Source: an uncultured Bacilli bacterium (GTDB lineage: Bacteria; Bacillota_I; Bacilli_A; RF39; UBA660). From it: a stretch of 9,418 bases of DNA. Both the position numbers and the translations under genes were made by a program. The DNA lies in assembly GCA_934168275.1 (NCBI GenBank), contig CAKPNA010000015.1, positions 1-9,418 of the forward strand. The letters are read 5' to 3'. Numbering within the stretch: the first letter of the stretch is position 1; each line of letters opens with the position of its first letter. The notes below the pieces were generated by a model. It was not told the DNA's origin. It did no database searches and saw only the letters and a program-made list of their open reading frames with translations. Below, one piece after another: positions 1 to 5,626 of the stretch.

Positions 1-77
1 TTTCGGAAATGTATTTTATCATATTTTTGTAGTCCCTCTTTTTTATTAATGTCTACTTTAAGGGATGCATTTCAATT
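1..77. other. Non-coding left edge, downstream of the minus-strand membrane protein gene
   Basis: No reading frame or convincing terminator is visible. A TCCCT (33-37) / AGGGA (61-65) pair could form a short stem around a 23-nt loop. On the minus strand it is not followed by a U-rich tail, so I do not call it a terminator. Confidence 0.4.
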
Positions 78-1652
78 TTAAGCATTCTTTTCATATAATA
101 CAAAATTATCATCTTCATATAAAACAGTATAATTATCATCATTTTTAAGAACATCATATAAAGCCGATACTTTATATATAAGAACATGAGTTATACCATA
201 AAACTCAAACTTCTCATGATAATTACCTGGACTATACATATAATCATCAAATATATCATATTCTAAATGACTAAATGGTTTAGTGTAAAGATCCGCTCTT
301 GAATCAATAAATACTTTAATATCATTAAATAATAAATAACTACCAAAATTATAATCATTAAATAGTCTTATATTATCAACATCTAAATTGTTTTTTATAT
401 ATTCTACTGCTTCAATAGGGTAAAATTCTTTACTAAGATAATCTTTATTTTTATTAGTCTTACCATAAATAGTTATACTTAATATTGATATTAATACTAT
501 TGCCGGTATCATAAAACTATATTTAGTAGTAAACTTAATTACTTTATTATCTATATTTAAGGTTGCTTTTTCAAAGAAATAAGTAAATACTCTTGCTAAA
601 CATAATGTACCAATTAGTGCTAAGAAAGATAAATGTCTATTAGATGTTATAGCCATTAATGTTAAACCACTTAGCATATAAACATCACTTACTTTAAACT
701 TTGATAATATTCCTAATAAAATAGTTTCAACTGCTATAATAATTACAAATGGTGATTCGACCCATGTTAAAGCCATATGCTCACTTATATACTTCTGTGA
801 ATTACCAATCATCGTCTTATATATATAAGTATATGGAGTATCTCCGAGTGGTGTTAATAAACCCGTTAAAGTACTTATTACCATTGTTAATACTAAATAC
901 TTAATATTAGAAGTTCTATTAATAGTAAACTTATTTTCTAAATATCTAGATAATTTATTATCTTTTTTAAATTTCTTAAATATTTTATAAGTTATATATT
1001 CTGCAATATAGGGTAGGAATAATATAAAATAAAATGGCCATACTGCTAAGTGTAGATTACATATTAATAATGATGATAATAATAGTAATATCATATACTT
1101 CTTCTTACCGGTTTCTAATAATGATTCAATATAATATACTTCCCATATAAATATAATATAACTTACTAATTGAGCTCTTGCTGTAGCAAACCCTCCTAAA
1201 GCTAAACTACATACTATTGCACTTACTGCAGATGATGTATAATTCTTATTTATTTTAATATTTACTATAAATATACTAGCTATTAATATAATATATACAA
1301 TAATAGTTGATATATATATACTTTTAAATCCATCAATACAATATATTAAATAAATAAATACATCATATAACCAATGTGGATAAGTATAAGATAAGTTATG
1401 CCATGAGAAATGATCCATCATATCAATACCATTATTTAATATTAATTTACCTATCTTAATTGTATATAACGTATCATTTTGTAATGCTTTATTTACTAAT
1501 GATATACAAAATATAGATATAAATACTAAAAAAAATACAATAAACTTTTTCTTAGACTTAATAAGTTCTTTAATTTCCTTTTCTTCTTTTTCTTTTACTA
1601 ATTTTTCTTTTTTCTTCTTAATATCTTCTTTTTTCTTCTTTGTCTTTGTCAT
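78..1652 (-). CDS. Polytopic membrane protein, probable GT-C type glycosyltransferase
   Basis: The product has 524 residues. Residues 1-36 are an unusually Lys/Glu-rich cytoplasmic tail. About ten hydrophobic membrane segments follow (first about 37-55, last about 379-396), then a soluble C-terminal domain at about 405-524. The first extracytoplasmic loop carries NDTLYTIKIG (59-68) and a FSWH...PHWLYD stretch (82-97). An acidic residue after the first membrane helix is typical of GT-C enzymes that use polyprenyl-phosphate sugars. The tail has an Asn-x-Tyr-x-x-Gly-x-Tyr-Leu segment (432-439) and FIDSRADLY (448-456), a pattern I associate with large bacterial GT-C-like membrane proteins. A role in moving sugars onto a surface polymer or protein is inferred; the substrate cannot be told. 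The start is fixed by a strong AGGAGGT ribosome site just upstream on the minus strand. The gene is transcribed alone and divergently from 1772. Confidence 0.6.
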   Translation of the reverse strand: MTKTKKKKEDIKKKKEKLVKEKEEKEIKELIKSKKKFIVFFLVFISIFCISLVNKALQNDTLYTIKIGKLILNNGIDMMDHFSWHNLSYTYPHWLYDVFIYLIYCIDGFKSIYISTIIVYIILIASIFIVNIKINKNYTSSAVSAIVCSLALGGFATARAQLVSYIIFIWEVYYIESLLETGKKKYMILLLLSSLLICNLHLAVWPFYFILFLPYIAEYITYKIFKKFKKDNKLSRYLENKFTINRTSNIKYLVLTMVISTLTGLLTPLGDTPYTYIYKTMIGNSQKYISEHMALTWVESPFVIIIAVETILLGILSKFKVSDVYMLSGLTLMAITSNRHLSFLALIGTLCLARVFTYFFEKATLNIDNKVIKFTTKYSFMIPAIVLISILSITIYGKTNKNKDYLSKEFYPIEAVEYIKNNLDVDNIRLFNDYNFGSYLLFNDIKVFIDSRADLYTKPFSHLEYDIFDDYMYSPGNYHEKFEFYGITHVLIYKVSALYDVLKNDDNYTVLYEDDNFVLYEKNA

Positions 1653-1668
1653 ACTACCTCCTAAAATA

Positions 1669-1697
1669 ATTATAGTATATTAATATTTTTTTGGCAA
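1669..1697 (-). promoter_or_regulatory. SigA-type promoter for the minus-strand membrane protein gene
   Basis: Read on the minus strand there is TTGCCA (1697-1692), a 17-nt spacer and a perfect TATAAT (1674-1669). It lies just upstream of the AGGAGGT ribosome site (within 1653-1662) and the ATG at 1652. The spacing and the near-consensus hexamers make it convincing despite the A+T-rich background. Confidence 0.7.
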
Positions 1698-1713
1698 TAA
1701 TACATGATAATAA

Positions 1714-1742
1714 TTGTCTTAATTATAAAAGTATGATATTAT
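1714..1742 (+). promoter_or_regulatory. SigA-type promoter for the SipW-type protein gene (and probably recX)
   Basis: TTGTCT (1714-1719), a 17-nt spacer and TATTAT (1737-1742), with a TG two bases before the -10 (extended -10, 1734-1735). It is arranged back to back with the minus-strand promoter at 1669-1697. The predicted transcript would start near 1749, ahead of the GGAGG site. Confidence 0.6.
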
Positions 1743-1771
1743 TATTTTAGTAAATATATGGAGGTTTGAAT

Positions 1772-2320
1772 ATGAAAAAGAATATGATTATAATTGTACC
1801 AATTGTAGCAATAGTATTATTACTTATTGGAGGAACTTATGCTTGGTTTACTTGGAGTGGTAGCCAAAATAGTAATATTGTTCTGACTATTGGTGATTTT
1901 GCCGGTTTTGTTAAAAGTAGTACTAATATAAGTGTTACTAACTTAGCACCCGTTCTAGATTATAAATCTACAACAGCATATAGTAATATAGTAGTATCCG
2001 GGACAGTTGATACTAATACTTATAGTGGTGTTAAAACAACTATAACACTAAATATTACAAGTAATACTTTTAGTAGTTCATATAATGATTTTAAATATGC
2101 TGTATATAATAAGACTAGTGGCACCTTAGTTAGTAATGGTGTATTAAATGGTAAAACAGGTTCTATAACATTATATACCACAACATCTACATCATCTAGT
2201 TTAAATATAAATTATACTGTTTATATTTATATTGATGGTACTAATAGTAATAGTACTGATTATATGGGTAAAAAATTAGTTGGTACATTATCTGTAACAT
2301 CAGTAGGAATAAGTAAATAA
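1772..2320 (+). CDS. SipW-type secreted Ser/Thr-rich protein (TasA/CalY-like signal)
   Basis: I start at the ATG at 1772 (182 residues), placed 7 nt after GGAGG (1760-1764). A TTG two codons upstream is in frame but lies too close to the ribosome site. Residues 3-20 are a hydrophobic signal segment leading into GGTYAWFTWS (20-29), the Thr-Tyr-Ala-Trp-Phe signature of proteins matured by the SipW-type (ER-like) signal peptidase. The rest is Ser/Thr/Asn-rich with alternating hydrophobic residues, suggesting an all-beta fold, and has no Cys. TasA and CalY, the best-known substrates of this pathway, form biofilm fibres. A surface or fibre-forming role is inferred here. No signal peptidase gene is in the window. 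recX follows after 19 nt and may be co-transcribed. Confidence 0.7.
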   Translation: MKKNMIIIVPIVAIVLLLIGGTYAWFTWSGSQNSNIVLTIGDFAGFVKSSTNISVTNLAPVLDYKSTTAYSNIVVSGTVDTNTYSGVKTTITLNITSNTFSSSYNDFKYAVYNKTSGTLVSNGVLNGKTGSITLYTTTSTSSSLNINYTVYIYIDGTNSNSTDYMGKKLVGTLSVTSVGISK

Positions 2321-2328
2321 CAAGTATT

Positions 2329-2334
2329 GGGGGG
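2329..2334 (+). promoter_or_regulatory. Unusual poly-G ribosome binding site of recX
   Basis: Six consecutive G residues stand 5 nt before the recX ATG, in DNA where G runs are very rare. They can pair with the CCUCC anti-Shine-Dalgarno only by using G-U wobble. Elsewhere in the window the sites are GGAGG or AGGTGAT types. The run could also be a slippage or length-variation site. Confidence 0.5.
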
Positions 2335-2339
2335 CATAA

Positions 2340-2948
2340 ATGAAAATAGTTAAATATACAAGACTTGCTAGTGGTAAATATAAAGTATTATTTGATAATA
2401 AAAAAGAACTTATCTTATATGAAAACGTTATTATTGATACTAACTTACTATATAAAAAAGAAATAACTAGTGAAGAATATAATAACTTAGTTAGTTTAAA
2501 TAACTATCAAGATATCTATAATAAAGTTATTAAATATATTGGTATTAGATTAAGAAGTAAAAAAGAAATAACTGATTATTTAAAAAAGATGGATTTATCT
2601 ATAGAAGTAGTTGATGATATTTTAAATAAATTAATAACTAATAAGTATATTGATGATGAAAGATTTAGTCAAGCTTATATAAAAGATAAATATAACTTTT
2701 CTAATAATGGACCATATAAAATAATTAATGAATTAGTTAAATTAGGTATTGATAAAGATATGGCTTATACATATACTTTTGATATTATTACTAATGAAGA
2801 AGAAAAGATTAATAAACTAATAAATAAATATGTTAAATCTGATAAAAAACATGATTGGTACTATTTAAGAAATAAGATTTATAATAATTTAATTAATTTA
2901 GGTTATTCTAAAGAAATAGTAATTAGTATATTAAATAATTATAATTAG
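2340..2948 (+). CDS. recX: Regulatory protein RecX
   Basis: This 202-residue protein matches RecX, which binds RecA and limits or modulates its filaments during recombination and the SOS response. The family is built from repeats of three-helix units. Hallmarks seen are IRLRSKKEITDYLKK (69-83), YIDDERFSQAYI.DK (103-117) and GPYKI.NEL...GI (124-137). The N-terminal 55 residues are a small beta-rich extension also present in Firmicute RecX. The length is normal for Firmicutes. The ATG is preceded by the odd G6 site at 2329-2334. It lies 19 nt after the SipW-type gene, with no terminator between, so read-through from the promoter at 1714-1742 is likely. Confidence 0.88.
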   Translation: MKIVKYTRLASGKYKVLFDNKKELILYENVIIDTNLLYKKEITSEEYNNLVSLNNYQDIYNKVIKYIGIRLRSKKEITDYLKKMDLSIEVVDDILNKLITNKYIDDERFSQAYIKDKYNFSNNGPYKIINELVKLGIDKDMAYTYTFDIITNEEEKINKLINKYVKSDKKHDWYYLRNKIYNNLINLGYSKEIVISILNNYN

Positions 2949-2958
2949 GTATAAAGAC

Positions 2959-2977
2959 TAATATTTGGTAAATATTA
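2959..2977 (+). repeat. Perfect stem-loop (8 bp) ahead of the lipoprotein gene
   Basis: TAATATTT (2959-2966) and AAATATTA (2970-2977) are perfect complements around a GGT loop. No T-run follows, so it is not an intrinsic terminator. It ends 5 nt before the AGGTGAT ribosome site of the gene at 2993, and could be an operator or an mRNA end-protecting hairpin. All stem pairs are A-T, so chance is a real alternative. Confidence 0.4.
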
Positions 2978-2992
2978 ATATCAGGTGATGAT

Positions 2993-3493
2993 ATGAAATA
3001 TTTAAAATATAGTCTTTTATTATTAGTCTTTATATGTTTTGGCTGTGAAATAAATAATACTCCTACTAGTAAAGTTGATGAATTATTTAATAAGTATCAA
3101 ATGGTTGATGATGATATCAGTCTAGGTATTACTAATGTTCTTGATGAACAAAATTATAACGAAGCCCAAAGAAAAAGATATCGTACTATTCTAGAACGCC
3201 AATATCGTGATCTAAGTTATGAAATTAAAGAAGAAAAAGTTGATGGTGATGAAGCTGTTATAACAGTCGAAATAGAGGTCTATGATTATAAAAAAGCCAT
3301 TAGTAATTTAACATATGATAGTAGTACTACTAGTCTAGAAGAATATAATAATAAGAAACTAGATTTATTAGAAAAAGCTAAAGATAAAGTAGTTTATACA
3401 TTAGATATAGACTTATCTAAAGATAATGATGGTAAATGGAAAGTAAATGCCTTAAGTAATGCTAATTTAAAAAAGATACAGGGAATGTACTAA
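2993..3493 (+). CDS. Putative lipoprotein of unknown function next to spoIIIAH
   Basis: I do not recognise this 166-residue protein. It has a short basic start and a hydrophobic stretch (5-17) ending in FGC at 16-18. Cys18 would be the lipidated residue, though positions -3 and -2 (Cys, Phe) are not ideal for a lipobox. The mature part has a helical region (about 27-75), then EIKEEKVDGDEAVITVEIEV (77-96) and a closing TLDIDL...DGKWKV (136-151). Amphipathic helices followed by a curved sheet with a final W-K-V strand resemble NTF2-like lipoproteins of the DUF4878 kind; this is inferred from the pattern only. The ATG sits shortly after AGGTGAT (2983-2989), the same type of ribosome site as gerM and spoIVFA. 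Its place directly before spoIIIAH suggests, but does not prove, a sporulation role. Confidence 0.65.
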   Translation: MKYLKYSLLLLVFICFGCEINNTPTSKVDELFNKYQMVDDDISLGITNVLDEQNYNEAQRKRYRTILERQYRDLSYEIKEEKVDGDEAVITVEIEVYDYKKAISNLTYDSSTTSLEEYNNKKLDLLEKAKDKVVYTLDIDLSKDNDGKWKVNALSNANLKKIQGMY

Positions 3494-3507
3494 AACTGTA
3501 TTTTTTT
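3473..3507 (+). terminator. Possible intrinsic terminator after the lipoprotein gene
   Basis: ATACAG (3476-3481) pairs with CTGTAT (3496-3501), and the stem can extend through the flanking A and T runs. The loop is about 14 nt and the run of T at 3501-3507 supplies the tail. The stop codon (3491-3493) lies in the loop. The core stem is weak, so termination may be partial. Confidence 0.45.
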
Positions 3508-3522
3508 CATATATATTACTAG
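3508..3522 (+). promoter_or_regulatory. Shared 15-nt element upstream of spoIIIAH (candidate SigE -10 region)
   Basis: CATATATATTACTAG occurs here and, identically, at 7806-7820 before spoIVFA. It starts like a SigE -10 (CATACANT family) but has T at the fifth position, and no good SigE -35 is visible upstream. The spoIIIAH ribosome site (AAGGAAAG, from 3523) follows directly. Function is inferred. Confidence 0.4.
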
Positions 3523-3539
3523 AAGGAAAGTGATAATAG

Positions 3540-4055
3540 ATGATAAATAAGAAGAATTTATGGTTTTTAACATTATTTAGTTTAGTACTTGTATTAAGTA
3601 TATATTATGTAAGTATTCCTAGTGAACTATTAGTATCTAGTAATGGTAATATTAAAGAAGAAGTAGTCTCAGGAGGCAAAGATGATACCTCTAATGTAAG
3701 TATAGAAGAGTCTGATATGATATCCGCTTTAAAAGTTGAAGATAATGCTAACACCCTAGAGAGTATTAATAAACTTAAAGAAACCTTAACCAACCCAACT
3801 AGTAGTATTGAAGATAAAAATAAAGCTTTTGAAGAATTAAAAACTATTAACAATATTGCTAGTGAAGAAGAAACTTTAGAACAAAAGATAAAAGATACCT
3901 ATAAGTTATCCGCTTTCGTTAAAGTATCAGGTGATCAAATTAGAGTAGTAGTAGACTCTAAAGAACATGATATGAAACTAGCTAACTCAATTATGCGAAC
4001 TATTCAAGAAAGTTATGATAAAAAAATGTATATTTCCGTAAAGTTTAATTCTTAG
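3540..4055 (+). CDS. spoIIIAH: Stage III sporulation protein SpoIIIAH
   Basis: SpoIIIAH sits in the mother-cell-side membrane and binds forespore SpoIIQ across the intermembrane space. It is part of the SpoIIIA-SpoIIQ channel (feeding tube) and aids engulfment. This 171-residue protein shows the usual layout: a short polar start with NKKNLWFLT, one membrane helix (about 7-24), a low-complexity acidic linker with predicted coiled coil (about 60-120), and a C-terminal ring-building domain of the YscJ/FliF type (about 105-171). The terminal FVKVSGDQIRVVV..KEHD and the closing YISVKF are characteristic of the family. Here the gene stands apart from any spoIIIAA-AG genes, which must lie elsewhere or be missing. 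gerM, whose product works in the same complex in B. subtilis, is two genes downstream. Confidence 0.85.
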   Translation: MINKKNLWFLTLFSLVLVLSIYYVSIPSELLVSSNGNIKEEVVSGGKDDTSNVSIEESDMISALKVEDNANTLESINKLKETLTNPTSSIEDKNKAFEELKTINNIASEEETLEQKIKDTYKLSAFVKVSGDQIRVVVDSKEHDMKLANSIMRTIQESYDKKMYISVKFNS

Positions 4056-4069
4056 GATAAATAACCCTC

Positions 4070-4096
4070 ACTTTAAATAAAAAAATACATAAAATA
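4070..4096 (+). promoter_or_regulatory. SigK-type promoter of gerE
   Basis: AC (4070-4071), a 16-nt spacer and CATAAAATA (4088-4096) match the B. subtilis SigK pattern of AC, 16-17 nt, CATANNNTA. The predicted start near 4103 leaves a leader of about 35 nt before gerE. gerE is a SigK-transcribed gene in B. subtilis, so position and gene agree. Confidence 0.65.
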
Positions 4097-4113
4097 CTAT
4101 GAATAGTATACCA

Positions 4114-4125
4114 CCCTAATTAGGG
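4114..4125 (+). promoter_or_regulatory. 12-bp perfect palindrome in the gerE leader, possible GerE operator
   Basis: CCCTAATTAGGG is a perfect palindrome between the predicted start site and the gerE ribosome site. Each strand reads AATTAGGG, matching seven of the first eight positions of the GerE box (RWWTRGGY). Two overlapping inverted near-boxes suggest self-control by a GerE dimer. In RNA it could also form a hairpin stacked on the adjoining inverted-repeat arm. Confidence 0.4.
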
Positions 4126-4137
4126 AAGTGAGGAATT

Positions 4138-4344
4138 ATGAATAAAAGTATATTAACCAAAAGAGAAAAAGAAGTATTTTTACTTTTAATAAATAATCAT
4201 ACTACTAAAGAAATAGCTGATATATTAAATATTAGTGAAAAAACTATTAGAAATCATATATCAAACGCTATGCAAAAACTAGGAGTTAAAGGACGTGCTC
4301 AGGCAGTAGTAGAACTTATTAGATTAAAAGAAATTACACTATAG
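4138..4344 (+). CDS. gerE: Sporulation transcription factor GerE
   Basis: This 68-residue protein is essentially one LuxR/GerE-type helix-turn-helix domain. LTKREKEVF (6-14), TTKEIADIL (22-30), SEKTIRNHISNAMQKLGVKG (34-53) and AQAVVEL (55-61) follow B. subtilis GerE closely, with a few residues fewer at the N-terminus. GerE acts last in the mother-cell cascade: it activates and represses SigK-dependent coat and germination genes as spores mature. The lack of a receiver domain separates it from response regulators. The ATG follows AGTGAGG (4127-4133) closely. A SigK-type promoter lies upstream and a terminator begins at the stop codon, so it looks monocistronic. A generic LuxR-family regulator is the alternative, but similarity and context favour GerE. 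Confidence 0.9.
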   Translation: MNKSILTKREKEVFLLLINNHTTKEIADILNISEKTIRNHISNAMQKLGVKGRAQAVVELIRLKEITL

Positions 4345-4372
4345 GTCGCCATTAAGTGCGACTTATTTTTTT
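4342..4372 (+). terminator. Intrinsic terminator of gerE
   Basis: GTCGC (4345-4349) pairs with GCGAC (4358-4362) around an 8-nt loop. The stem extends outwards through a G-T and two A-T pairs into the TAG stop, and T7 at 4366-4372 follows. The stop codon is part of the stem base. Confidence 0.85.
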
Positions 4373-4393
4373 GTATAAAGTATTCACCGTTAT

Positions 4394-4408
4394 CATATAT
4401 TTTAGTAG
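4394..4408 (+). promoter_or_regulatory. Near copy of the spo element upstream of gerM (candidate SigE promoter)
   Basis: CATATATTTTAGTAG matches the 15-nt element at 3508-3522 and 7806-7820 at 13 positions. CATATATT (4394-4401) differs from a SigE -10 at one base, and GTATAAA (4373-4379) lies 14 nt upstream as a partial -35. The predicted start near 4408 would give a very short leader, which weakens the call. Confidence 0.35.
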
Positions 4409-4416
4409 GTGATATT

Positions 4417-5367
4417 GTGCTAAAGAAAATGTCTATCAGAAAGATAATTATGGCAACTTTTACTTTAATGGTTCTTTTAATACTATGTTTAATTGATAAA
4501 AATGATAAAGAAATAGAACTTGATACTAGTAATATTGAATATATATATAGTAATATGTTAGATAGTATATATTTACTTGATAAAAATGATTATGTTGCTC
4601 TAACTAGTATTACTACTTGTGATTGTGATATTCTTGATAAAAGTAAAGACTTATTAAACGGATTAATTATTGATGGTGCGAAAAGTGCTATTATTCCTAA
4701 TGGCTTTCGCTCAATTATTCCAACCGGTACTAGTATTCTAGATGTTAAATTAGATAACAAAGTATTAACTGTTAACTTTTCTAAAGAACTATTAGATATC
4801 TCTTCTGAATATGAAGAAGCCATGATTGAAAGTATCGTCTACACTCTAACTAGTATTGAAGGTATTGATAAAGTAAATATTCAAGTCGAAGGAAAAGAAC
4901 TTACTAAACTTCCCCATAGTAAGAAAAATATTCCTACTAGTCTTGATAAAAGTTATGGAATAAATAAAGTCTATGATATAAATAATACTAAAGATATTGA
5001 TAGTATAACTCTATACTATGTTAATAGTTATAATGATAATAAGTATTATGTACCAGTTACTAAATATATTAATAATGATTCCCAAGATAAAATAAAAGTA
5101 ATTATTGAACAACTATCTAACTCTTTAACATATGAAAGTAATCTAATGAGTTATCTCAGCGATAGTGCTAAATTACTAGACTATGAAATAGATGATAAAA
5201 CTATCAAATTAAACTTTAATAATATGATACTAAGTGATATATCTAGTAATAATATTTTAGAAGAAGTAGTATATACCATTGGGTATTCTATTAATGAAGT
5301 AGTAGATGTCGATGAAGTAGTATTTTATGTTAATAACGAAAAAATTTGTAATTTTTTACTAAAATGA
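4417..5367 (+). CDS. gerM: Spore germination/sporulation protein GerM
   Basis: 316 residues with one membrane segment near the N-terminus (about 9-26) and two tandem GerMN domains (about 45-162 and 196-313). In each the pattern ends in helix-strand blocks: VNFSKELLDIS...ESIVYTLTSIEGIDKVNIQVEGKEL (about 119-162) and LNFNNMILSDIS...VYTIGYSINEVVDVDEVVFYVNNEKI. B. subtilis GerM is a mother-cell lipoprotein that supports the SpoIIIA-SpoIIQ complex. Here Cys24 follows LIL, not a Gly/Ala/Ser, so a lipobox is doubtful and the helix may be a plain anchor. The GTG start is chosen for its AGGTGAT site (4407-4413); an ATG four codons on has none. The spacer after the gerE terminator must hold its promoter. 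spoIIIAH lies two genes upstream. Confidence 0.85.
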   Translation: MLKKMSIRKIIMATFTLMVLLILCLIDKNDKEIELDTSNIEYIYSNMLDSIYLLDKNDYVALTSITTCDCDILDKSKDLLNGLIIDGAKSAIIPNGFRSIIPTGTSILDVKLDNKVLTVNFSKELLDISSEYEEAMIESIVYTLTSIEGIDKVNIQVEGKELTKLPHSKKNIPTSLDKSYGINKVYDINNTKDIDSITLYYVNSYNDNKYYVPVTKYINNDSQDKIKVIIEQLSNSLTYESNLMSYLSDSAKLLDYEIDDKTIKLNFNNMILSDISSNNILEEVVYTIGYSINEVVDVDEVVFYVNNEKICNFLLK

Positions 5368-5368
5368 C

Positions 5369-5397
5369 TTGATTATTAATTTAAAATAGGGTATAAT
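5369..5397 (+). promoter_or_regulatory. SigA-type promoter of the tRNA-Arg gene
   Basis: TTGATT (5369-5374), a 17-nt spacer and TATAAT (5392-5397) begin 1 nt after the gerM stop. The predicted leader (about 5404-5429) has a short hairpin, TGTCT (5404-5408) with AGACA (5415-5419), before the mature tRNA end. Confidence 0.75.
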
Positions 5398-5429
5398 TTG
5401 TATTGTCTTGATTGAGACAGTATGAGTTT

Positions 5430-5506
5430 GTCCTCATAGCTCAGCTGGATAGAGCATACGCCTTCTAAGCGTACGGTCTGGTGTTCGAATCACCATGGGG
5501 ACGCCA
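5430..5506 (+). tRNA. tRNA-Arg (anticodon UCU)
   Basis: The cloverleaf is complete. Acceptor 5430-5436 pairs with 5496-5502 (one G-T pair). The D stem is GCTC/GAGC (5439-5442, 5452-5455). The anticodon stem TACGC/GCGTA (5457-5461, 5469-5473) closes loop CTTCTAA with anticodon TCT at 5464-5466. A 5-nt variable loop follows, then T stem TGGTG/CACCA (5479-5483, 5491-5495) with loop TTCGAAT. Discriminator G5503 and an encoded CCA (5504-5506) end it. It reads AGA/AGG, the main Arg codons in these genes. It is a single tRNA with its own promoter and terminator. Confidence 0.97.
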
Positions 5507-5518
5507 TTTTTGAAAATT

Positions 5519-5543
5519 AACTCTCATTTATGGGAGTTTTTTT
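5519..5543 (+). terminator. Intrinsic terminator of the tRNA-Arg gene
   Basis: AACTCTCA (5519-5526) pairs with TGGGAGTT (5531-5538), with one T-G pair, around a TTTA loop. T7 at 5537-5543 follows. Confidence 0.88.
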
Positions 5544-5567
5544 GTGTTTACTATAATGATTAAGTTA

Positions 5568-5596
5568 TTGATTTACAATAAATAGTATTGTATAAT
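5568..5596 (+). promoter_or_regulatory. SigA-type promoter of the cdd-era-yqzL-recO operon
   Basis: TTGATT (5568-5573), a 17-nt spacer and TATAAT (5591-5596). Both hexamers and the spacer length are identical to those of the tRNA promoter at 5369-5397. The start near 5603 precedes the AAGGAGG site of cdd. Confidence 0.75.
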
Positions 5597-5626
5597 TTAG
5601 TTAGAAGTTAAATAAGGAGGCCAAGT

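Larger units (their letters stand above)
4066..4133 (+). repeat. Long-range inverted repeat spanning the gerE promoter and Shine-Dalgarno
   Basis: CCTCACTT (4066-4073) is the exact reverse complement of AAGTGAGG (4126-4133). The right arm contains the gerE ribosome site; the left arm overlaps the -35 of the SigK-type promoter. RNA that starts at that promoter would lack the left arm, while RNA reading through from spoIIIAH would contain both arms and could hide the ribosome site. Confidence 0.5.

Noticed and set aside
33..65. TCCCT/AGGGA inverted pair at the left edge as a terminator of the minus-strand gene
   Set aside because: The loop is long and no U-run follows in the direction of transcription.
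1766..1771. TTG two codons before the SipW-type protein ATG as its start
   Set aside because: It lies only 1 nt after GGAGG, too close for initiation; the ATG at 1772 has ideal spacing.
3605..3853. Open frame of 82 codons on the minus strand inside spoIIIAH
   Set aside because: It mirrors the spoIIIAH reading frame, has no ribosome site, and the plus-strand gene is secure. The other minus-strand frames inside gerM, cdd, era and spoIVFA fail for the same reason.
4138..4344. gerE as a fragment of a larger LuxR-type response regulator
   Set aside because: It has its own promoter, ribosome site and terminator, and full-length similarity to the single-domain GerE, with no receiver remnants upstream.
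4417..4420. ATG at 4429 as the gerM start in place of GTG at 4417
   Set aside because: The AGGTGAT site is correctly spaced for the GTG and too far from the ATG.
2114..4941. Ten ACTAGT hexamers scattered over 2.8 kb, all within genes (five in gerM)
   Set aside because: Many are in-frame Thr-Ser codon pairs (ACT AGT) favoured by the codon bias here. The spacing is irregular and they all lie in reading frames, so this is not a repeat element.
5430..5506. tRNA-Arg as an integration site for a mobile element
   Set aside because: No integrase, repeated tRNA 3' end or foreign-looking gene lies on either side; both flanks are core genes.
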